From: Balneolales bacterium
GTDB taxonomy: Bacteria; Bacteroidota; Rhodothermia; Balneolales; Natronogracilivirgulaceae
Length of the DNA stretch: 6,232 bases
Direction: 5' to 3'
Assembly: GCA_007120555.1 (NCBI GenBank)
Contig: SKNL01000218.1
Location: 1-6,232 of the forward strand
Shown in pieces: positions 1 through 6,232 of this stretch (its first letter is position 1; each line of letters opens with the position of its first letter). The notes beneath the pieces are model-generated. The model had not been told where the DNA came from. It was given only the letters and a program-made list of their open reading frames with translations, and ran no database searches. The translations under genes were made by a program, and so were the position numbers.

Positions 1-30
1 AATTATGATTCATAATGTCAGAATGAATTC

Positions 31-81
31 ACATGACAGGATTTAATCATCCTCCTGTGTGTCAGCCGGAGGCTGTCATGT
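31..81. other. Stem-loop in repeat copy 1
   Basis: A perfect 9-bp inverted repeat ACATGACAG (31-39) / CTGTCATGT (73-81) encloses an inner 5-bp stem CCTCC (51-55) / GGAGG (68-72) with a 12-nt loop. The inner and outer right arms are contiguous, while the left side has an 11-nt bulge (40-50). No T-tract follows on either strand, so it does not look like a standard intrinsic terminator. It could act as RNA from either strand or as a DNA site. Confidence 0.55.
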
Positions 82-129
82 TCATTTCATGTGTTTAAAA
101 TTTCTGATTCAAGAGGTCACATAGAATGT

Positions 130-176
130 CCATGACGGTTATAATCATGCTCCTGTGTGACCGGGAGACGTCATGG
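130..176. other. Stem-loop in repeat copy 2
   Basis: This is the equivalent of the structure in copy 1. The outer stem is CCATGACG (130-137) / CGTCATGG (169-176) and the inner stem is CTCC (150-153) / GGAG (164-167). Relative to copy 1, the outermost pair changes from A-T (31/81) to C-G (130/176), and the pair next to the inner end changes from A-T (38/74) to G-C (137/169). Pairing is kept at both positions, although one inner pair of copy 1 (39/73) is lost here (138/168). This supports selection on the fold, but it rests on only two copies. Confidence 0.55.
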
Positions 177-214
177 TCATTTCGTCGTTTGAAATTTTCG
201 TACGCAATACAGGG

Positions 215-2110
215 TCAGATCTCAAACTGCCCCAGAAGCTCTATGACAATTTGCCTTCGCTCCCGGTCCATGCTGATTCCGGCTGCGGACATCATGGAGG
301 CCGCGTGATAAAAGGCACGCTGCTTGTCCGATCTGTCACGTATACGCTGCATGGTCAGCAGTGCATCGGTCGACACACGTTCTGCTGTAGCCATATTCAC
401 TTTATTTTTTAAATCTGCTATCAGTATAGCCTGGGCGCGGGATCGCCAGTAATAATCGCGGATTTCATAGGCATGTTCCATTGGCTGGGAGATCAGGCCC
501 TGATCCAGATAGGCCCAAATAAGCATATAGCGGTAGTAAGCCCTCTGATCCGTCATTCCGGCAAGTGTTCGGGTAAAATCATGAAAACCACGGCTGATGG
601 CATAATCATAAAGACCGGGAATCTGCCTCTCGAAGGAGGGATGCTCCATCCGGTACCAGGCCGCAATGTCAAGGGCACGGTCCGGCCGACCCAAAGCAAT
701 CCACCTTTTAATGATCGTTGAGATCAGCTGGTTGATGTTCTCCGGATCGGTAACCTCTGAAGCATACACCTCCGCCTGTTCCATGGCTTCTGCTGCCAGG
801 GACCGGCGGTCACGGTGGATATGTATATCTGCTACGCTGATTTGGGAGTGCGATCTCACCAGGGGGGATGAAATGTCCGAGATCTGCGGCGCTGCAGCCT
901 GGAGAAGCGAATCAGAAATCTCCTGCTTGTCTTCAAGCAACAATGCTATTTCGAGCAGCGCCTGTGTCTTCTCGGTTACACTTTCAGGAATACGGCCCAA
1001 AAGCGAAAGTGCCGCGGAGAGACTGTCCTGACGGGCCAGCTCAACTGCGATGTCAGCAAAAGCCGTATGCCGAAAATAAACCCGGTCAAAATCACCGGCC
1101 ATCTCAACAGCGGCACCCGGCTCTCCGTGCCGTGCAATGACCCTTGCAAGTTCCCGACTGGCAAAATCGGAATAATCGGAATCTAATTTTTCAATTTGCC
1201 CGATAATCATTCGACTGTAATCATATTCTCCATGATTGGCCAGCGTCAATGACAGGCGAGAGAGAACATCAATATACTCCAGGACCCTGTTTTCAGACGG
1301 TTCGGGAAAATCTTCCTGCAAAAGTGAAACCGCCTGGGGCCGGTTGCCTGTTGCCAGCAGGTCACCGCAGATGCGATCGATCAGCGCGAGGCGGCCCACC
1401 GGATCCACATAGTCAAGGTATGTGGTTACCCTCACCAGACGGCCTCCGTCGGCAGCACGCATGTAACCATTCCCAAGAAAATGATAAAGCGCCTCATAGA
1501 GCAACTGCTGATCCTGTATGCGATCCAATGCCACCAGGCTGCGCTCCCATCGCGAAAGATTGGAAAAATGCATGGACAACTCCAGATACAGCCGGTCAAT
1601 CAACTCCCGGTTCCAGTGGCGGTCCGCCTGGTTAAGAACCTTGCTGACAACCTCTTCGTGCCGCTCTTCCTGGCCGTGCTCATATAACAGCCGGGCATAG
1701 GATAAATGAAGCAATCCACGATCATTCTCATCCTCCATCTGTATAAGATGGATCGTTAACTCATGAAAATCCTCCATGGCACGTGCCAGTGCAGAGAAAC
1801 GCGGAACCTTCTCCCGCAATTCACCGATCGTGATATCGCCGATGCGGGTACGGCGCTGTGTTACGTCGACAGCGACAGGGGTATCGGGATAATTGTCAAT
1901 TATATTGTCAATTTTCTCAACTGCCTGGCGATAATATGAGTAGGCTTCCACCGGATCCCGCGCCTCACTCTGCTGACCGGATTCCGTCAGGCGGTACGCC
2001 TCGACAAAAAGCCGGTTTGCTTCTCGATCCGCATCGCCTCTTCCGCACTGCACAAGAAAGACCGGCAAGGATAAAAAGATGACAGGAAACAGGAGGAGTC
2101 TGATGTTCAT
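215..2110 (-). CDS. Putative lipoprotein with TPR-like helical repeats, function unknown
   Basis: This is an intact 631-residue protein. The chosen start is ATG at 2110, placed directly before a signal peptide (MNIR, then a hydrophobic run) ending in LVQC, so Cys22 would be the lipid-modified residue. A TTG two codons upstream (2116) is an alternative. Gln just before the Cys is unusual for a lipobox, so lipidation is likely rather than certain. Residues ~27-80 resemble a TPR unit ending in NYPDTPVA, as in outer-membrane lipoproteins of the BamD type. From about residue 240 to the end there are some ten degenerate helical-hairpin repeats of roughly 30 residues. Clear examples are AFADIAVELARQDSLSAALS (~350) and STIIKRWIALGRPDRALDIA (~464). 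No catalytic motif is visible. The likely role is a periplasm-facing scaffold or protein-binding lipoprotein at the envelope. It is divergent from the helicase gene, and no partner is evident from the neighbours. I do not recognise the family. Confidence 0.85.
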   Translation of the reverse strand: MNIRLLLFPVIFLSLPVFLVQCGRGDADREANRLFVEAYRLTESGQQSEARDPVEAYSYYRQAVEKIDNIIDNYPDTPVAVDVTQRRTRIGDITIGELREKVPRFSALARAMEDFHELTIHLIQMEDENDRGLLHLSYARLLYEHGQEERHEEVVSKVLNQADRHWNRELIDRLYLELSMHFSNLSRWERSLVALDRIQDQQLLYEALYHFLGNGYMRAADGGRLVRVTTYLDYVDPVGRLALIDRICGDLLATGNRPQAVSLLQEDFPEPSENRVLEYIDVLSRLSLTLANHGEYDYSRMIIGQIEKLDSDYSDFASRELARVIARHGEPGAAVEMAGDFDRVYFRHTAFADIAVELARQDSLSAALSLLGRIPESVTEKTQALLEIALLLEDKQEISDSLLQAAAPQISDISSPLVRSHSQISVADIHIHRDRRSLAAEAMEQAEVYASEVTDPENINQLISTIIKRWIALGRPDRALDIAAWYRMEHPSFERQIPGLYDYAISRGFHDFTRTLAGMTDQRAYYRYMLIWAYLDQGLISQPMEHAYEIRDYYWRSRAQAILIADLKNKVNMATAERVSTDALLTMQRIRDRSDKQRAFYHAASMMSAAGISMDRERRQIVIELLGQFEI

Positions 2111-2257
2111 TTGCAAAAAAATCTTTAGGTATGGAATAAAAATAATAATCTTTCATCGATTCTTACGCATCCGGTTGATAATCAGCTTAACTGTTCAACG
2201 GCACATATGCTTTATCAGGGTTATCTGTAACATATTATTTACATATATTGTATTCCC
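2111..2257. promoter_or_regulatory. Divergent intergenic region between lipoprotein and helicase genes
   Basis: This AT-rich 147-bp spacer must hold promoters for both flanking genes because they are transcribed away from each other. No strong sigma-70 or Bacteroidota-type (TTTG / TAnnTTTG) promoter stands out. The best plus-strand -10-like element is TATTAT at 2233-2238, with only a weak -35 region near 2210-2216. A small inverted repeat GTTGA (2174-2178) / TCAAC (2195-2199) lies in the middle and could be an operator, but it is short enough to be chance. Neither start has a Shine-Dalgarno sequence. Confidence 0.4.
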
Positions 2258-4252
2258 ATGAAACGATTCGTATTGCAACAGGATACCGGACGTACGAGCG
2301 ATGCCTCGTATCGCATAGCCTACGACAAACTACTTAACGAACAGCAGCGCCAGGCTGTTATGCACGATCGCGGACCGGCACTGGTCATCGCCGGGGCCGG
2401 GACCGGCAAAACGCGCACACTGGTCTATCGCGTAGCCCGGCTGGTTGAAGACGGCCTGGAGCCAAGGGCAATCCTTTTGCTCACCTTTACACGCCGCGCC
2501 GCAAGAGCGATGCTGGACAAGGCCGCCAGTGTACTGGATGAACGGTGTGCTCATGTGAGAGGAGGGACCTTTCACCACTATTGCAACCAGCTGCTTCATA
2601 CCTATTCCGAACACATCGGGTTCCCGTCCAATTTTACGCTGCTGGACCAGCCCGATGCCGCCGACACCATCCACTACGTCCGCGCACCCCTGGCCGCAAA
2701 TCTCAGGGGTAAACGTTTTCCCCAAAAAAACACCCTGCTTGCGATGTTCTCCGCGTCTGTCAACCGCCAGCAGCCACTGTACGACGTCCTGGCTTCCGCC
2801 TACCCGCAGTTCCTTCCGCATCATGATGCCATTCTCGAAGTCCGGAAAAGATACTCTGAATATAAAATTATGAATGGTGTCATGGATTTTGACGATTTGC
2901 TTGTATATACACATAAAATTCTTACGGAAAACGAGGAGATACGCACCAGGGTTTCCTCAAGAAACAGACAGGTCATGGTGGATGAATACCAGGATACCAA
3001 CGCTCTGCAGGCAGGGCTGGCAAGGCTTTTCAGTTCGGCACACGGAAACCTGATGGCTGTTGGAGATGATGCGCAAAGCATTTACGCCTTTCGCGGCGCC
3101 GAATTCCGCAACATGCTCACGTTCCCGGAACAATTTGAGGAGTGCCGGATCATCCGTCTGGAAGAAAATTACCGGTCGACGCAACCCGTGCTGGATCTCG
3201 CTAACACTTTGATAAGAAAAGCGTCTCAGAAATTTGAAAAAAAGCTTTTTACACGTAAAGAGGGGGGAGATCTGCCCGGCCTGGTAAAAGCGCCCTGTGA
3301 ACGGGCCCAGTCCCGGTTTGTATGCCAGATGCTTCTTCAGCTCCGTGAACAGGGCCTCTCGCTGGGTGATATCGCCATTTTGTTTCGCAACGGTCGCGAT
3401 TCCTACGATCTGGAATGGGAACTGAACAAAAGAAACATTCCATTTCAGAAATTTGGCGGTCAAAAGTTTTCAGAAGCGGCACATATCCGTGATATCCTTG
3501 CTCATCTCAAGATAATTGTAAATCCGGATGATCAAATTGCATGGAATCGCGTACTTCTGCTGCTGGATGGGATAGGACCAAAAACGGCACAGGAACTGAT
3601 TTCATGGCTTCGCAGGAATAAAGACCGGAACTTCAGCGACTCGGGGCTGGTCAGCAAGTCGTACCGGAAGCAACTCGAACAGCTCAGCATCGTGCTGGAG
3701 GACCTGAACGAGTACCGTGATCTGCCAGGCAAAGCAGTAGCTGCGGCTGTAGCATACTATAATCCCATATGCAGCAAGCGCTTTGATGATCATCCGAAAC
3801 GGCTCAAGGACCTTGACTCCTTCGCCGGCCTGGCCACATCATATAAAAACCTTGAAGACCTCCTGCAGGAGCTTACCCTCGATCCGCTTGACGCAACCGC
3901 TGTGGAAACAGAGGCATCCGTAAAGGACGAGGATCCACTGGTCCTGAGTACGATCCATTCCGCCAAGGGCCTGGAATGGGACACGGTTTTTATTGTCCAG
4001 TGCCTTGACGGAATCATTCCTTCCGGATATTCCGTGGACGACCCCCAAGCCCTTGATGAAGAGCTGAGGCTGCTCTATGTTGCCTGTACGCGTGCCAAAG
4101 AGAGGCTTTTTGTAACCTACCCGATCACAAAAGAGAGTTCTTTCGGAGAGTACTTCTCAAATCCCTCACGATTCCTGAATGGCATTCCGGAAAAAAAACT
4201 GGAAACATGGATACTGGAGGAAGAGCCGACACCCAGACAACTTACATCATAG
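2258..4252 (+). CDS. UvrD/Rep/PcrA-type superfamily 1A ATP-dependent DNA helicase
   Basis: This is an intact 664-residue 3'-5' DNA helicase of the UvrD/Rep family, which unwinds DNA during repair and replication restart in the cytoplasm. All signature motifs are present in order: Q motif LNEQQRQAV (26-34), Walker A GAGTGKT (46-52), motif Ia LTFTRRAARAM (75-85), Ib GGTFHHYC (102-109), DFDDLL (210-215), motif II VDEYQDTN (241-248), motif III VGDDAQSIYAFRGA (268-281), motif IV ENYRST (303-308), motif V STIHSAKGLEWD (564-575) and motif VI LYVACTRAKERL (606-617). A GIGPKTA helix-hairpin-helix-like turn (438-444) lies in the 2B region. The length is close to Rep (about 670) and shorter than UvrD/PcrA (about 720). 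The chain ends soon after motif VI, so the C-terminal Tudor-like tail of UvrD/PcrA appears absent. The ATG at 2258 leaves a normal short leader before the Q motif. There is no nuclease domain, so it is not AddA or RecB. I leave the symbol blank because rep, pcrA and uvrD cannot be told apart here. Confidence 0.97.
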   Translation: MKRFVLQQDTGRTSDASYRIAYDKLLNEQQRQAVMHDRGPALVIAGAGTGKTRTLVYRVARLVEDGLEPRAILLLTFTRRAARAMLDKAASVLDERCAHVRGGTFHHYCNQLLHTYSEHIGFPSNFTLLDQPDAADTIHYVRAPLAANLRGKRFPQKNTLLAMFSASVNRQQPLYDVLASAYPQFLPHHDAILEVRKRYSEYKIMNGVMDFDDLLVYTHKILTENEEIRTRVSSRNRQVMVDEYQDTNALQAGLARLFSSAHGNLMAVGDDAQSIYAFRGAEFRNMLTFPEQFEECRIIRLEENYRSTQPVLDLANTLIRKASQKFEKKLFTRKEGGDLPGLVKAPCERAQSRFVCQMLLQLREQGLSLGDIAILFRNGRDSYDLEWELNKRNIPFQKFGGQKFSEAAHIRDILAHLKIIVNPDDQIAWNRVLLLLDGIGPKTAQELISWLRRNKDRNFSDSGLVSKSYRKQLEQLSIVLEDLNEYRDLPGKAVAAAVAYYNPICSKRFDDHPKRLKDLDSFAGLATSYKNLEDLLQELTLDPLDATAVETEASVKDEDPLVLSTIHSAKGLEWDTVFIVQCLDGIIPSGYSVDDPQALDEELRLLYVACTRAKERLFVTYPITKESSFGEYFSNPSRFLNGIPEKKLETWILEEEPTPRQLTS

Positions 4253-4254
4253 TG

Positions 4255-4281
4255 CCTGTTTTCGCATGACGTCACAACAGG
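4255..4281. terminator. Possible hairpin between convergent genes
   Basis: CCTGTT (4255-4260) pairs with AACAGG (4276-4281) two bases after the helicase stop codon. The 15-nt loop contains the palindrome TGACGTCA (4267-4274). No T-run follows on either strand, so this is at best a weak or Rho-assisted terminator. The left arm, extended to GCCTGTT (4254-4260), could alternatively pair over a longer distance with AACAGGC at 4328-4334. Its position between converging genes fits a shared terminator. Confidence 0.3.
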
Positions 4282-4345
4282 TAACAGCAATCAACCGAGC
4301 ACCCCGAATGCAACTTGGTGATGGGCGAACAGGCAGCGAAAGGAA

Positions 4346-4585
4346 TCAGTCCTTTTCCAACTTCAGGATTTTATACTGCCGGTACATGTCTTTTGCAAGC
4401 CAGACAAGGGCAGAAGGTGGCAATAAAATGAACATAACCGTGATGAACAGTTTTCGTCTCTGTGAATAGGGATATTCATGCAGGCCGGAAATAGCTGCAA
4501 TCCACAAAATTGCAAATATAAACGCAATGAGTGCAACTAAAATGGAACCTACAGTTCCAAATTGCTCATGTATGTAGTGCAGCAT
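4346..4585 (-). CDS. Small two-helix membrane protein, PLDc_N-like
   Basis: This is a 79-residue protein from ATG 4585. The frame is open back to ATG 4663 (105 residues), but the extra 26 residues are hydrophilic and would bring the start to within 15 bp of der. I therefore prefer the shorter form. Two membrane helices are visible at about residues 12-33 (SILVALIAFIFAILWIAAIS) and 46-64 (LFITVMFILLPPSALVWLA), followed by a charged tail (KDMYRQYKILKLEKD). The layout of helix, short polar link with basic residues, then a second helix with FILLPP..A resembles the PLDc_N domain. That domain occurs at the N-terminus of cardiolipin synthases and as small stand-alone membrane proteins. The resemblance is by eye and weak; the catalytic phospholipase domain is absent. 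The gene is convergent with the helicase gene and divergent from der. The exact role is unknown. Confidence 0.7.
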   Translation of the reverse strand: MLHYIHEQFGTVGSILVALIAFIFAILWIAAISGLHEYPYSQRRKLFITVMFILLPPSALVWLAKDMYRQYKILKLEKD

Positions 4586-4677
4586 AACTGTTTTTTTACT
4601 GATGTAACGATGTGTATCTTTAAAAGATAATAAACTTTCTTTGTAAAAAAGACATTTCTCCACAATTTCAATACCAT
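4586..4677. promoter_or_regulatory. Divergent promoter region of der and the small membrane protein gene
   Basis: This AT-rich 92-bp spacer lies between divergent starts. It contains the palindrome ATCTTT-A-AAAGAT (4616-4628), which gives a TATCTTT sequence on each strand. This resembles the Bacteroidota -7 element TAnnTTTG without its final G. On the plus strand it is preceded, after about 17 nt, by a T-run that could stand in for the -33 element. This is a tentative reading; no Shine-Dalgarno sequence is visible for either gene. Confidence 0.35.
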
Positions 4678-5985
4678 ATGCTGCCAGTAGTTGCTATAGT
4701 AGGTCGCCCCAATGTCGGCAAATCCACGCTCTTCAACCGCCTGCTGGGAGAGCGCCAGGCTATCGTACATGGTGAGCCCGGTGTAACCAGAGATCGCCAC
4801 TACGGCGAAAGTTTCTGGAACGGACGTGATTTCACTGTTATTGACACAGGGGGGTATCTGTCCGGCAAGGGCGATGTCATTGTTACCGGCATCCGCAACC
4901 AGGTTGAACTTGCCATCCGCGAAGCCGATGTGATCCTCTTCGTGGTGGATGTAATGCAAAGCATTACCACAGAAGATGATGCCGTGGCCGACATGTTGCG
5001 AAAACAGAAAAAACCTGTCGTCCTGGCTGTAAACAAGTCCGACAACAGTGATAAAGCGATGCTTGCCCCGGAATTCTACCGTCTTGGTTTTGACGAGCTT
5101 TTTCCCGTTTCAGCCCTGTCGGGTTCCGGTACGGGAGAGCTTCTCGACCGGCTGGTGGATCTTCTGCCGGAACCAAAAGCGCATCAGGAAGAGGAGAAAT
5201 GGCCGAAACTGGCAGTAATCGGCAGACCCAATGTGGGCAAAAGCAGTTTCATCAATGCGCTGCTTAATGATGAGCGCTGCATTGTCACAGATATCGCCGG
5301 GACCACACGCGATTCGGTGAACAGCCTGCTGAAATACAACGACGGCAAATACACGCTTATCGATACGGCGGGACTGCGAAAACGCTCCCGCGTACAAGAG
5401 AATATCGAGTTTTACAGCCTCATCCGGACAGAGAAAAGCATCCGCGAATGTGATGTTGCCATTCTGCTGGTGGACGCTTCCCAGGGGTTCGAAGTCCAGG
5501 ATGCACGACTGCTGCGGCAGGCCGAACAATTCAACAAGGGCATGATCATCGCCCTTAACAAGTGGGACCTCATCGAAAAGGAAACCAATACGGCCCGGGA
5601 TTTCATGGAAAACGTGTTCCGTAAGGTTCCAACACTCAAATATGTGCCCGTTATAACCATTTCCGCCCTTACCGGACAGCGTATCCACCGGGTAATCGAT
5701 GAAGCCGTGGAAGTTCTGCAGCACAGGAACAAAAAGATCTCCACGTCGGAACTGAACCGCTTTCTCAAGGAAATCACGACACAGCGTCCGCTTCCCTACG
5801 CCAGAGGGCATCAGCTTACCATCAAATATGTCACACAGGTAAAAAACAAACCTCCTGTCTTCGCATTCTTCATGAACATGCCACGGGAACTTCCGGCAAA
5901 CTACAGACGATATATAGAAAACCAGCTGCGTGCGAGGTTTGAGTTCAAGGGCGTTCCCGTTACCATGGTTTTCAAGGAAAAATAA
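4678..5985 (+). CDS. der: Ribosome biogenesis GTPase Der (EngA)
   Basis: This is a complete 435-residue Der protein, the double-GTPase needed for assembly of the 50S ribosomal subunit in the cytoplasm. G domain 1 has GRPNVGKS (9-16), GVTRD (35-39), DTGG (56-59), NKSD (119-122) and SAL (145-147). A short acidic linker (about 164-175) leads to G domain 2 with GRPNVGKS (182-189), GTTRDS (208-213), DTAGLRKR (229-236), NKWD (294-297) and SAL (329-331). The C-terminal KH-like domain (about 351-435) ends in the family-typical GVPVTMVFKEK. The length matches the short-linker form (about 436 in Bacillus) rather than the longer E. coli form. ATG 4678 is only eight residues from G1, as expected for this family. 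The gene is divergent from the small membrane protein gene and is followed after 122 bp by nuoI on the same strand. All nucleotide-binding residues are intact. Confidence 0.98.
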   Translation: MLPVVAIVGRPNVGKSTLFNRLLGERQAIVHGEPGVTRDRHYGESFWNGRDFTVIDTGGYLSGKGDVIVTGIRNQVELAIREADVILFVVDVMQSITTEDDAVADMLRKQKKPVVLAVNKSDNSDKAMLAPEFYRLGFDELFPVSALSGSGTGELLDRLVDLLPEPKAHQEEEKWPKLAVIGRPNVGKSSFINALLNDERCIVTDIAGTTRDSVNSLLKYNDGKYTLIDTAGLRKRSRVQENIEFYSLIRTEKSIRECDVAILLVDASQGFEVQDARLLRQAEQFNKGMIIALNKWDLIEKETNTARDFMENVFRKVPTLKYVPVITISALTGQRIHRVIDEAVEVLQHRNKKISTSELNRFLKEITTQRPLPYARGHQLTIKYVTQVKNKPPVFAFFMNMPRELPANYRRYIENQLRARFEFKGVPVTMVFKEK

Positions 5986-6107
5986 GTTCCTGACCACGCA
6001 TTCTGCTACAGATTCCTTTGATGGAAGTTGCACATGCGTTATTTTTACTGAAGCCGTCAAACAGGCATTCCAGTTTGTCATTTTTACTCTGCGATACGTA
6101 ATTCACC
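5986..6107 (+). promoter_or_regulatory. Spacer between der and nuoI
   Basis: These 122 bp hold no gene that I can support and no classical terminator. A short direct repeat ATTTTTACT occurs at 6041-6049 and 6080-6088, each copy preceded by GT(T/C). CAAAC (6058-6062) and GTTTG (6073-6077) form a small inverted repeat between them. A weak AGGAA (5975-5979) / TTCCT (5987-5991) pairing spans the der stop codon. The spacer is long enough for a separate nuoI promoter, but I cannot point to convincing -10 and -35 elements. Confidence 0.3.
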
Positions 6108-6232
6108 ATGTCTGATAACCTAGAGATTCCAAGAACCAATGCGAAAGTAAGCGACCCCACCAGGGAACGCTCACTTAACTTCCTGGAAAGAATTTATCTC
6201 CCGGAGATATTCCGGGGGATGTTGTACACTCT
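6108..6232 (+). CDS. nuoI: NADH-quinone oxidoreductase subunit I, 5' part only
   Basis: An ATG at 6108 opens a frame that stays open to the window edge, giving 41 full codons. The visible N-terminus starts MSDNLEIPRTNAKVSDPTRE and then reads NFLERIYLPEIFRGMLYTL. The block ERIYLPEIFRGMLYTL matches the amphipathic N-terminal segment of NuoI, where (E/K)xIYLP-x(3)-KGLxxT(L/I) is usual. NuoI carries two 4Fe-4S clusters (N6a, N6b) in the peripheral arm of respiratory complex I. Its cysteine motifs lie further downstream and are not in view, so the call rests on this segment alone. The gene follows der rather than nuoH, so it may be detached from the main nuo operon or begin a partial one. No Shine-Dalgarno sequence precedes it. 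Confidence 0.75.
   Translation, partial: MSDNLEIPRTNAKVSDPTRERSLNFLERIYLPEIFRGMLYT

Larger units (their letters stand above)
1..199. repeat. Two diverged tandem copies of a ~99-bp repeat, left copy cut by the window edge
   Basis: Positions 1-99 and 100 to about 198 align as two tandem copies. Shared blocks include TGATTCA (6-12 and 105-111), CATGAC (32-37 and 131-136), AATCAT (45-50 and 143-148), CTCCTGTGTG (52-61 and 150-159), GGAG (68-71 and 164-167), GTCATG (75-80 and 170-175) and TCATTTC (82-88 and 177-183). The offset drifts from 99 to about 94 through small indels. A weak start of a third unit may reach the stop codon of the lipoprotein gene: GGTCA at 115-119 recurs at 213-217. No protein-coding frame is conserved between the copies. 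The function is unknown. It could be a structured RNA array, a REP-like intergenic repeat or a terminator/3'-UTR element of the lipoprotein gene. The repeat relationship is directly visible; its role is not. Confidence 0.75.

Noticed and set aside
1..199. CRISPR array
   Set aside because: The unit is about 99 bp, diverges throughout and has no short identical repeats separated by unique spacers. No cas gene is present.
126..412. Short plus-strand frames across the repeat and the 3' end of the lipoprotein gene
   Set aside because: They overlap the lipoprotein gene on the other strand, and their frames are not kept between the two repeat copies.
2330..2914. Minus-strand open frame of 194 codons opposite the helicase gene
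   Set aside because: It is antisense to a helicase region with clear Walker A and motif Ia/Ib coding, and it shows no features of its own.
4549..4959. Minus-strand frame of 136 codons across the der start
   Set aside because: It overlaps the G1 to G3 region of der and the promoter spacer. The small two-helix protein in a different frame is the better candidate there.
5110..6081. Long minus-strand open frame (323 codons) opposite der
   Set aside because: It lies almost wholly antisense to der, whose motifs are complete. The translation has no recognisable domain and is a shadow of codon bias in der.

Overview
The window reads as ordinary chromosomal DNA from a bacterium of moderate G+C content. 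It carries three long intact genes, one short gene and one gene cut by the right edge. None of the five chosen starts has a recognisable Shine-Dalgarno sequence in the roughly 20 bases before it. That is typical of the Bacteroidota/Rhodothermota/Balneolota group. Together with the style of the helicase and the NuoI start, this suggests a Balneolota- or Rhodothermota-like organism. This placement is an inference with moderate to low confidence. I see no mobile element, CRISPR array, tRNA, rRNA or phage gene.

Layout from left to right: positions 1-214 are non-coding and hold two diverged tandem copies of a ~99-bp repeat. Each copy can fold into a stem-loop, and two stem base pairs differ between the copies in a compensated way. 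Next comes a minus-strand gene (215-2110) for a large all-helical, probably lipid-anchored repeat protein of unknown function. A 147-bp divergent spacer follows, then a plus-strand UvrD/Rep/PcrA-type superfamily 1 DNA helicase (2258-4252). A short minus-strand gene for a two-helix membrane protein (4346-4585) is convergent with the helicase gene and divergent from der. The ribosome-assembly GTPase gene der (4678-5985) is complete. After a 122-bp spacer, the first 41 codons of nuoI (complex I iron-sulfur subunit) run off the right edge (6108-6232).

The genes do not form one pathway. They cover envelope (lipoprotein, small membrane protein), DNA repair/replication (helicase), ribosome assembly (Der) and respiration (NuoI). 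Strand switches put nearly every gene in its own transcription unit. Only der and nuoI are co-directional, and the 122-bp gap between them leaves it open whether they are co-transcribed.

The least explained element is the structured tandem repeat at the left edge, which probably continues beyond the window. The core genes look intact, with all key motifs present. I did not find convincing evidence of a new multi-gene system here.
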